Assembly (NCBI GenBank): GCA_001969505.1
Contig: LSSK01000615.1
Span: 1-38,933 of the forward strand
Origin: Zancudomyces culisetae
Lineage: Eukaryota > Kickxellomycota > Harpellomycetes > Harpellales > Legeriomycetaceae
Length of the DNA stretch: 38,933 bases
Reading direction: 5' to 3'
This document shows, in pieces, positions 30,350-38,933 of the stretch. The notes under the pieces are model-generated. The model was given only the letters and a program-made list of their open reading frames with translations. It had not been told where the DNA came from and searched no databases. The translations under genes were made by a program, and so were the position numbers. The first letter of the stretch is position 1, and each line of letters starts with the position of its first letter.

Positions 30350-32878
30350 ATGCCACAAAAGCTGCAAAAGAAGGGCAGCACTCTAGGCATGGAAAACGGC
30401 ACATTGTCATACCAGAAAAAGGGTAGGGCCGAGGAGAAAATGGTGGAGCTGTTGAAGAATGCGAGCATTAATATCGGATTAAGCGAGGACGAAGTGGTTG
30501 AATTGACGGTTTCGGGTATAGGAAAGGATGGAAAATACAAGCTTGTTGCCTTTGAACTATCGGAATTGGATGAATTTGGCAGTACGAAGGATAGTGTTAC
30601 ATGGACAACTTTTAAAAAGCCAGTAAGCAACCATTTTATAGTGTTTTTTTTTTGAAGGTTACAATTTTTCACCTAAATGTTAAATACCTTAATAAGTTAC
30701 ACTCTATTATATTACAATTTGATCGCATATTCAAAGTACATTAAACAATATAAATAATAGACACGTCTCATGGTGTATAAGGCAGATAATAATGCTAAAC
30801 TGAAAGATATCGAAAGGTTTTTTTTCACGGCTAAGGCTATTTTAATGAACTACACTCGCAATAATGACAATACTGATATCGAGTCCCTAGTCAGTGAAAT
30901 GCCTAAATTGAAGCTAGACGAAGAAGAAAAGGCTAGTGATAAGAAATCTGATGAAGAAGAAAAACCTAATGATAAGAAACTAAATGAGGAAGAAAAATAT
31001 AATGATAAGAAACCAAGTGAGGGAGAAGAGCCTGGTGATAAGGAATCGGATGAAAAGGAGGCAGATAAATTTTCTGAGGAGCTGGAAACTATTTTAAAAG
31101 AGCTCGAGTGTGAGTTTGATAAAAACAGGTATCCATTCAAACCTGAAGCCATGGCTGTTGGAAAAACCGAAACAAAAGTTGCTGGGGAGTTATTGATGTA
31201 TGATGTCATGGCCAAATCATTTAAAACTCTTGAAAAGAGCGTAACAGTCGAAGTTATAAAAACAAAAGAGCTTGAATACTATATGAATGTGTATACGGAA
31301 AAAACCGATATCATATCGCAGTTTATAGAGCCAAAGATGAATGCAATGCTCAACTCCGAAAACAAAACAATAGGTTGGAATAGCTTTGACAGGTTTGGAG
31401 TTCCATATTCATTATCGCTAGTATTTCCCGATGTTAATGCGTATAGTACACTGCTGAAGGTATTGGTCAAGGCAGCTTATGAGTTTAATAACAAGATGAG
31501 CTGGGAAAAGATTTCAGAAAGAGATAGACAATACATAACTAACACCACCGAAAGTGCGCTTGATCCCAGCAAGGGACTGCAACCTTCATCCAATGAAAAC
31601 AGTGAGGAAGGCTTTTCAGATTCAGGATACACTTCAGAGACTGAGGATGAAGCGCTAGATGAGGAGGATCGAAGTGAAGATGAGATTTACCAGGACAGTT
31701 CTGAGGGCTACGAATCGGATGAGTCTTCTCAGGGGATAAATGTAACAAAGAAGCGACATACCACAAAAAACAAGCACCCTATCCCTAGAGGGGGTACAAG
31801 AAAACAAAACACCCAGCTGGTCGTAGGATATAAAGATGGGCGGTCATATGTGCTCCAGGGAAACGATATTTTGGTCTATGGGCTTACAAATAGGGGAAAA
31901 CTCAAGAAATCTACCACTATAGATAACATAACTGATACCAAAAACATAACTTTCACTCCGGAGAAGCTTATGCTTCATAATCAAGATTCAGTTTTAGTAC
32001 TTACAAACAAGGAAAACCCAAACAGCTTATTTAAAATGGATTTGGAAGTAGGGAAAGTTGTTGAGGAATGGAAGCTTGGGGATTATCTAATTCCAAGTGA
32101 TATTGTTCCAGAGTCTAGATACGCACAAACCACGCCTACTCAAACATTTGTTGGTATCTCACACAACTCTTTATTTAAAATCGATCCAAGACTTCCCACC
32201 TTGAAAGTCGGTGAATCACAAATACAACAATACTCTAGCAAGCTGCGATTTACATCAGTTGCTACAACTAGCGAGGGAAATCTTGTTGTTGGCAGTGGTA
32301 AAGGCGAGCTTAGACTATTTGACAGAGTTGGTGTTAAAGCTAAAACATCCCTACCTGCTCTTGGAGAGCCTATAATTGGTGTGGACGTAACTTCTGATGG
32401 AAGATACGTGATAGCTACCTGCAGATCTCATATTCTGCTTATTGACACTCTGCTCCCTCCAACGGGTGATAGTAGTAAACACAAGCTTATTAAAAGGACA
32501 GGGTTCTTAGCATCTTTTCCCCAAAATGCTAAACCTATGCCAAAACGTCTATACATACGACCCGAACATCTTGTTTTGATGAACCAAAAACAGGTTTCAT
32601 TTACCCCGGCTAAGTTCAACCTTGACTTTGACTATTTCACCAGCAGTAAAAGAGTCGAAACAACGATTGTTGCCTCCTCAGGCCCATATGTCATCACCTG
32701 GAATCTAAACAAAGTTTTAAAATCCGGAAAGGGTGATGTTTATTGTATCAAGAAGCATAATGATGTGATAGTTGCTGGTGATTTTGTTTTTGGCCATGAT
32801 AATTCTATAGTTGTGACTATGCCCTACAATGTTGACGTTGTGAAAAAACGGCAATTCTCGAAGCCAGACAAACTCTAG
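30350..32878 (+). CDS. VID27: VID27-family protein (vacuolar import and degradation)
   Basis: Two exons, 30350-30622 and 30761-32878, give 796 residues; the 138-bp intron is GT-AG and phase 0. The N-terminal part (about 1-125) fits the Vid27 PH-like region: SVTWTTFKKP joined to TRLMVYKADN and DIERFFFTA. An acidic/basic run of 11-residue repeats follows (about 144-194), then a Vid27 middle domain. A long acidic linker (SDSGYTSETEDE...) precedes a WD40-like C-terminal domain starting NTQLVVGYKDGRSYVLQG, with FTSVATTSEGNLVVGSGKGE and GVDVTSDGRYVIATC as propeller blades. Such a layout identifies the family. Yeast Vid27 is a cytoplasmic protein named from a screen for fructose-bisphosphatase degradation, and its biochemical role is not established. 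The N-terminus is shorter than I expect for the family, so an upstream exon may be missed. Confidence 0.88.
30917..31069 (+). repeat. Tandem 33-bp coding repeats in VID27
   Basis: Four full 33-base units (30917-30949, 30950-30982, 30983-31015, 31016-31048) and one partial unit encode 11-residue repeats of the type DEEEKxxDKKx. The third and fourth copies have drifted. Copy number is likely to vary between strains by slippage. Confidence 0.8.
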
Positions 32879-35222
32879 CTTTTATTTAATTTAATATTTT
32901 TTACGAATTTTCTTTTTGAAAGATTTGCCTATAGCTTAATTTTACCTGTGCTTGTTTGTAAACGGCTTTTAAAAATGTGTTTTTGTGTCAACACTCACAA
33001 GCACATTCCAGCTAATGAAGTTCTCACCACATCTTTTCTCTTGAGAATCTTATATTTTTTTATCGAAACCAACAAAGAATGCTGTTGATACTTCGAGTTG
33101 TACCCTGCGCTTAACTGAAATATCTCTCCACGTATTAATTACGTATTTATAGATTTGAACGTCCTCAAGATCAAGTAAATTTAGACTAGGCCAGCGTAGG
33201 TGCCAGTAAAAAAATGGAGCGTGGTCTACAGGCCATATAGTAAAGTAAATAGTTTGTGTATACTTGCAAGCGTTCAAAAAATTTCAATAACCCGAGATTA
33301 AATATAGAACTTTCTTTCCTAAATTCCGGTTTGTAATAGCTCTAATGGTTTTTAGATACTTCTATTTTGTCTTAAATCACACCTAATTTTCGCTTATTGT
33401 TCATAATTACCAAAATCTTGGACTATAGATGAAAAATGCGAATTGCTGCTATCTAACAAAACACCCTCGAACCTACCCGAGAATGTACAGGGTAAAATCA
33501 GAGTTTATTATCCGCAAAGATGATTCAACTCTCCTATCGACGGAAAAAGTATAAACATTTCTGGTTAATTAGATGTGATTTTTTTCAATTCTCCAAAAGC
33601 TGAATAAAAATGCATCTAGATCTTTTTTGTTTTTTTTACATGAATTGTGCCTGCTTTTCCAAAAACTTTTTCTACATTCTTTAATATAATACACAAACAA
33701 GGCTGGTAAACAACTATCAATGTGAAAAATAAGTGACTTGGTGAACCCGTAAATGCGTAAATCGGGTAATGGATAAAAGCTAGGATTTACCATATACTGG
33801 GACCAGCAAAGCCGAATTTTGAATACAGTTAAATGGAAACCCAAAATGAATATTGGAGATGTATGGGTCTATTTGTCAGAGATGGTTGTTATAAAAATAA
33901 CTGGAACGTTTCAGCTGTGACTTTGAAAATCTATAATGCAGTGGGTCCATTTAAAGTGTTTTTTCCACTGCCTCGAGTGCTTGGAAAGTGTCTGGATCTT
34001 ACTATAAATTTAGATTGCTATTGCCTATTGCTATTTCTTTGTTCATTTAATTTATCCAACGCTTATTTGTGAGCGAAATGTATGTGCTTGATCGAATTAA
34101 GATGATTTTGTATCCAAACTAAAACTGATAATATCCACTTCCACCCCCCCCCCATCATCGGTACTATCTATGGATGAATCAAAATATGTAGAAAAAAGGG
34201 TATCTTATTACGCTTGCTGCAAAAATAATTTCGCTATGTTGAAGCGTCAACTCTGAATGTACATCATTTCTTTCCAATTCTGCTTCTAGAACTTTTTTTT
34301 AAAAAAAAAATTTTTACAAGGACATATTCATCATCGTTGCAACTTGAGTTATTACCAGGTTGTTAAACAAAAAATGTATTAGTGCTAAGCTTTACCTCGC
34401 AGTTCTACAGGTGCTATCGGAATATTTTTGAATAAACCCGCAACTGGTATAGGTTGGGGTTTATCAAAAACCACATTAAAAGTTTATACTAACACTTTTA
34501 CGAACATTTACACTACGATTTTAATTTTTTTTATGTTCACACTACTGTTCAGAGTCTCCAAGCCATCTACCCTATACAAAACTATTCTCATCAACCTATT
34601 GAAAAATATAACAATAGACACATCAGTCTTTCATTTAAGCAGGCCTTTTTTTTATAGATAAGGGGCACCGAACCTGAGTATTATGTGATGCTAAAATACG
34701 AATTCTCATTCATATGCTTTCTAAACATTAGTCGGCTACAGGTATATTAGACTGTCCCTGATGTAAATAAAACGATCCATTGCACAAAATAAACGAATCT
34801 TGTATTATTCGCTACAGAATCGTACCACACACGCTTCACCTTTGAATAAGATTCTCCACATGATGCATACAGTTCAAGTGTAACCACAACTGGACAAAAG
34901 AAATGATGCAAATAGTCCGTCCATTTTCCAATATTTCGTTCAAAAGCGTTTTTAGCCTGTCTGGGATTGTTATAGGTCTATTTAGCTTTTGCATTTCGAT
35001 TCAAGGTATTTTTTTTTGCTAGCTTGCAACCAACTTGATTACAGAAATGACTATTCTCCCCTTCCCACTTACTCGGTGGCTAGAAAATCAATTTAAAGTG
35101 GAGGTAGTTAGCCAAGGATCAGCCTATTTTTTAAGCCATGAAAAGTTTCTGGGTTAAACATGTTTGGTTATACAGAACTTTTTTTTGTCCATTGTAAAAT
35201 AAATACATCAGAAAAAAAGAAT

Positions 35223-35480
35223 TTACAGTTCTAAAAATCCATAAAGAACGAGAAATGCGGCAGGTTCACGATGTCTTTCACTCAAAAATCCCTCAATAAT
35301 CATGGGAAAGCAAATTATTTGTCTTATAAATCTGGGAGAGTAAAGGTTTCCATTGCTGTCGTTTTGAGATACATGGCCTGCTTCACGAAGGCGTATTGTA
35401 TGGGAATAGCTATGGATAATCTGTAAAAATATTTCGGTTGGTAGAGTTATTTTTTTTTTACCGACTTGTCCTTGATACAT
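35223..35480 (-). pseudogene. Possible F-box-like gene fragment
   Basis: An ATG at 35480 opens an 85-codon minus-strand frame. Its residues 11-31 read ITLPTEIFLQIIHSYSHTIR, which resembles the first half of an F-box (Leu-Pro-x-Glu-Ile-x-x-x-Ile). The second half of the motif, usually ending Val-Cys-x-x-Trp-Arg, is absent. The frame then stops at TAA. A further 76-codon stop-free stretch on the same strand (34977-34747) begins right after a GCTAAATAG acceptor-like sequence and could be a later exon. With other frames downstream this could be a decayed F-box gene, or a gene whose introns I cannot resolve. Chance open frames of this size are expected in AT-rich DNA, so confidence is low. Confidence 0.25.
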
Positions 35481-36967
35481 GGCTGCTGTTATGAAAAAAA
35501 AAGGTTTATAGATAGAGAATCAACATTAGCATTGTGGTTTCCACAAGAAACACAGTGAGTATTGTCGGTTGGGCAGAAGGGCATTATTGGAAATGTATGT
35601 AAACCAAATGGGTAACCCAATCGAGGATTTGCGTGTGAACAATGGTTTGGCAAGTGTATATCGAAAAACGTTTGTTAATTTGGCTGTCATTATTCATCCG
35701 CTCTTGGTTACCTCTTTATTAAGCGCCTGTCCTGCTCTTTTTTTTCATTAAATCCGCAACAAAAAATATTTTACCAGCTCCAGTAATATCTCAAAATATG
35801 GCAGAGCCGGGAAAAGGTTCGCTAAATTACAGACAAAAGGCTAATAATATATTCGCTAGATTTATCCAAAACATGAATTTCAGAGAATATAACCGAAAAC
35901 AATTACATTTTTTTGATTATTTGGTTATTCGATTATGCCTTCATACGAATACAAGGTTTCAGACTTGGGAATAAATGGGACTTTGATAATTGCTACAAGA
36001 GAAAAAAAAAGAACATAACCTCAAGCTTTGCGAATTCATTCGACAAAACCTACGGTGTAATATAAACATCTTGGAGGAGAGGGTATATCAACTTTTCAAA
36101 GCCCAAGCTCTAACGCATATTTATGCTTTAGCATTATTAAAACGTTTAAAAGTATTTAAACAATTAAAAACTATTGTGAAGAATGATTGTGTTTCTGCAT
36201 TTTCCGTATTCACACAATTTTGATTATTCTCTACACAAATAAAAATAAAACTGATTATTTGAATCCCAAAAGCTTATTAATTTATCCTACAAAGCAGGAA
36301 AAAATTAGGTATACAGCTTCATTAAACAAAAAAATATGCGAAATAGAAAAACTGCTATTGATAAAAAAAAAAGGCACAGGTAGATTGTTTGATGCATTTT
36401 GATTAGGCTGTAGAGCTGTTATTTTGCGGCTTTGGACATTAAATAGCGGTATTAAAAGATCTAAAAACGTAGGTAGTAGGAATAATTGTGTAGAGTATAA
36501 GTAGATGGACAGGCAACAATAGTTGGCATTGTATATAAAAAAAGCTAAACCCATATAACTAAATAAACATAGTACTGGATAAAGTCCACTATTTAAGTTT
36601 TATATAAAGAGGGTATTGTTCTGTAATCGACATCATTTCTGAAAAAAGAAGCTTTTTGTTATCGGCCTATTCGAAATAATAGTTAACAATACCATTGATT
36701 TATATACACTCTGGTATTAAACAAAATACTACTAAACTGCATTTAATAAACATTGTTTAAAGGTAAAACCCCTATTCCTAGAGTATTATAGCGAGTTAAA
36801 ATCTCATCAGAAGGTAATTAAACGTCGATATAAACGGCATAAGCATCTGATTGTAAATATATATTTCCCAATAATTCTTCCCTTTAACCAAGCTGTGCTT
36901 GAATAAGAGTATGGTTTGTATGGATACTACCCAAACAGGATTATTTTTTTTTTGAAGATCATGGAAA

Positions 36968-36975
36968 TATATAAG
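36968..36975 (+). promoter_or_regulatory. TATA-like element of the HMG-box gene
   Basis: TATATAAG lies about 130 bases before the ATG at 37107. It overlaps the start of the ATAAGCGAAA tandem repeat. Confidence 0.4.
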
Positions 36976-37000
36976 CGAAAATAAGCGAAAATAGGCAAAG
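36971..37000 (+). repeat. Tandem 10-bp repeat in the HMG-gene promoter
   Basis: ATAAGCGAAA occurs twice exactly and a third time with changes (ATAGGCAAAG). It lies 107-136 bases upstream of the HMG-box ATG and could be a small cluster of binding sites or a slippage product. Confidence 0.65.
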
Positions 37001-37106
37001 CTAATTGCTAATTTGGATATAAACATATAGATATAAGCCAATTTGGTACATTCCTGTGGCTAGAAACATTGCGAAGTCAGGATCAGAAAATAGAAGAGAA
37101 AACAAA

Positions 37107-38699
37107 ATGGAAAGTGGAAAACTTGACTATTTAAATACATTAACAGATAAGTGCTCACCAGGTGATGAGATCAATACATTGGTAGCTAGTTCCAATGGTT
37201 CTGAAGAATATAAAAACAGTAAAATTTATGACACGCATTCGCTAAATGGCTATAAGGTCATGCAAAGCTATGCAGATGGCGTATACAACACAGAAATATC
37301 ACAAGGCGTGGTTCAGATGGGGGTGGAACAACAAAACTTGGGCTCTAAAGGGTCATTAGGTACACAGCTTCCCACTAAAACCGAAGATCAGAATGTTTCA
37401 CCTACTTGTATAAATTCACATAACGGAAATACCAACTTTGAAGGATTGGAATTGGGAAATAAAGAATTTGATGGATCTGGATATGATATGAGCAAGAAGG
37501 AGAACAGATCAGTAAAACCAAAGCGAACTCCTCGCCCGGCAAATGCATTTATTCTCTACCGAAAAAATAAGCAGGCAGAGGTGATAAAAAATAATCCAGG
37601 GGTTTCCAACAAGGAAATATCATGTATAATAGGGAAAATGTGGAGAGAAGAAACAAGTGAAATTAGGAACGAGTATAGAGTTAAAGCTGAGGAAGAAAAG
37701 AAAAAACACAAGATTCTCTACCCAGACTACAAATACCAGCCACGAAAGTCCAAAAAGTTCTATCGACTAGACAACGATATAAACTTTGGAGAATATAGCT
37801 ATTATGGTGAACCAATGCCAAATCAAATGTTTTACTCAGGACAGGGCTATGGTGGCTACAACCCAGTAGTGTACGACATTCCTGAGGTTTCCAGAGATAG
37901 TTATGTACACTCAACTCAAAACAATGTAGGTTATATGGGTATTCAAAATGCACGAGATATGCAGTTGCAGAGCTACGCAAAAAACATTGAAGTAAAGCAG
38001 AGTCAACCCAGAATCAACTCGCTTTCGGAAGTACCCTACCCCCAGAGCCAGATGGTCACAAACATGTCTCGACAACTTCCTCATCCAAATCAGAAGAATA
38101 GCAGCTATATGGGTGATAGCTTTATCCCAGGGTCGCTGGGGCCTAAAATCAACACCTCTCAGTTGTGGGGAAAAGGAAACATGAATGATAATCTAGAACT
38201 AGATTCAATGACACCGACCGGCGATAATTCGTATATTTCGACAATACTTCCCAAACAAATCACCAAAATTCCTACCATCTACGCGGACAGTAATCGGATT
38301 CCTGATATGAACTTTGCACACATAAACAATCCATTGGGGCCTGAGCATACCAACGTGATTAATTACAACAAGATAAGAAGTCCATATTATGGTAGCCCAA
38401 CCAAATCAAATTATCCCATGCCATTTGGCGAAGAATATCCACAGTTCTACAACAAAAATAACACAAGGCCTGAAGAACAAGTTGATAGTAAGCAGGGGAC
38501 AAACAATATGAGGTATACGCAAGTTGGCCAAAGAACGGTTAAGAGCTTAGATCCTGGCCTTGACTCGGATTACCGAGTGGGAAACTATCAACAAAGGAAA
38601 CAGCAGGCCTATAATGAAAACTCAAATGGTCTCGTATACCAGCAGGGTAGCATGTTCTCACTACCACTGGTTACTGATATTCATGGAAACAATATGTAA
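37107..38699 (+). CDS. MATA-type HMG-box transcription factor
   Basis: A 530-residue protein. An HMG box spans about 139-211: PRPANAFILYRKNKQ, VSNKEISCIIGKMW and RVKAEEEKKKHKILYPDYKY, ending in the basic KYQPRKSKK. RPxNAFILYR, followed by KEIS..IGKMW, is typical of the MATA/Ste11 subclass that includes fungal sex-determining and pheromone-response regulators. The N-terminal 135 residues are acidic and polar. The C-terminal 300 are rich in Asn, Tyr, Gln, Pro and Met without charge clusters, as in activation domains. The start was set at 37107 (AACAAAATGG), the first ATG after an in-frame TAA at 37020; a longer frame beginning with GTG at 37056 is not credible in a fungus. It is not flanked by the transporter/helicase pair that marks sex loci in Mucoromycotina, so a mating-locus role is only a possibility. 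Confidence 0.85.
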   Translation: MESGKLDYLNTLTDKCSPGDEINTLVASSNGSEEYKNSKIYDTHSLNGYKVMQSYADGVYNTEISQGVVQMGVEQQNLGSKGSLGTQLPTKTEDQNVSPTCINSHNGNTNFEGLELGNKEFDGSGYDMSKKENRSVKPKRTPRPANAFILYRKNKQAEVIKNNPGVSNKEISCIIGKMWREETSEIRNEYRVKAEEEKKKHKILYPDYKYQPRKSKKFYRLDNDINFGEYSYYGEPMPNQMFYSGQGYGGYNPVVYDIPEVSRDSYVHSTQNNVGYMGIQNARDMQLQSYAKNIEVKQSQPRINSLSEVPYPQSQMVTNMSRQLPHPNQKNSSYMGDSFIPGSLGPKINTSQLWGKGNMNDNLELDSMTPTGDNSYISTILPKQITKIPTIYADSNRIPDMNFAHINNPLGPEHTNVINYNKIRSPYYGSPTKSNYPMPFGEEYPQFYNKNNTRPEEQVDSKQGTNNMRYTQVGQRTVKSLDPGLDSDYRVGNYQQRKQQAYNENSNGLVYQQGSMFSLPLVTDIHGNNM

Positions 38700-38933
38700 T
38701 TGACTAAAAAGATGGTGAATATACCACTTGGAGTTTAGTTTTATTTTCTATTCAAATTTTATTTTTATCGCGCATTGATATAGCAATACTATTACAATTA
38801 TACTTAGAGCATCGTACAAATAAATGTGGTTGAAACAACTAGCAAACAGTACAAGTTTTAAGAAAAAAAAATCAATACTCACAGCACATGGAAAAAAGTA
38901 ATTGTGCACATCATTGTTATTGAAAAAAATACT

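Larger units (their letters stand above)
32879..37106. other. 4.2-kb gene-poor region upstream of the HMG-box gene
   Basis: No complete gene is visible. The minus strand from about 35480 to 33050 holds several protein-like frames, the first with an F-box-like start (see separate entry and findings). A ten-base C-run lies at 34144-34153. The right end carries the presumed promoter of the HMG-box gene, including a TATA-like element and a 10-bp tandem repeat. Confidence 0.5.

Noticed and set aside
37056-37106. GTG start extending the HMG protein by 17 residues
   Set aside because: Non-ATG starts are rare in fungi and an ATG in good context follows at 37107.

Overview
The window looks like nuclear DNA of a filamentous or early-diverging fungus. 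It is visibly AT-rich. Its genes carry short GT-AG introns of about 83-256 bp with GTAAGT-like donors, and they include GPI-anchored GH72 glucanosyltransferases, a fungal VID27, a MATA-type HMG-box protein and a fungal-type protoglobin. A probable complex I accessory subunit argues against Saccharomyces-type yeasts. The mix of AT-richness, introns and gene content would suit a zygomycete-grade lineage such as Kickxellomycotina (Harpellales). That placement is inference and not proven by the sequence.

Layout, left to right: an edge-truncated unknown gene (-, 1-520); a plasma-membrane type casein kinase 1 (-, 782-2170); 4.2 kb with no convincing gene; a five-exon peroxisomal ACAD11-like kinase-fold protein ending in SKL (+, 6353-7881); mitochondrial acetylornithine aminotransferase ARG8 (+, 8788-10194); TFIIE-alpha (+, two exons, 10843-12420); a five-exon mini-gene for an 86-residue probable complex I subunit (+, 12864-13682); proteasome beta1/PRE3 (-, four exons, 14020-15016); a large PPR-like protein (+, 16232-19105); the SSU72 phosphatase (-, 19376-19948), divergent from the gamma-tubulin factor MZT1 (+, 20348-20530); two GH72 genes (+, 21858-23408 and 26720-28321) flanking an HSDL2-like dehydrogenase (+, 23942-25212); a protoglobin with a C-terminal membrane tail (+, 28759-29894); VID27 (+, 30350-32878); 4.2 kb with only coding-like scraps; and an HMG-box regulator (+, 37107-38699).

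Most genes are unrelated housekeeping functions: transcription (TFA1, SSU72), protein turnover (PRE3, VID27), arginine synthesis, spindle nucleation and signalling. Two themes recur. One is cell-wall remodelling, shown by the tandem GH72 paralogues. The other is lipid/peroxisome chemistry, shown by the SKL-ending ACAD11-like protein and the HSDL2-like SDR, whose animal relatives both act on fatty acyl substrates. Spliced models were built by hand from splice signals, reading frame and remembered family conservation. They are predictions, not transcript-supported.

I found no CRISPR array, transposase, rRNA or credible tRNA. The most interesting items are the tail-anchored protoglobin, the stand-alone SKL-bearing ACAD11-like kinase domain, the PRE3 intron placed exactly at the propeptide cleavage site, and the two gene-poor blocks with possible decayed genes.
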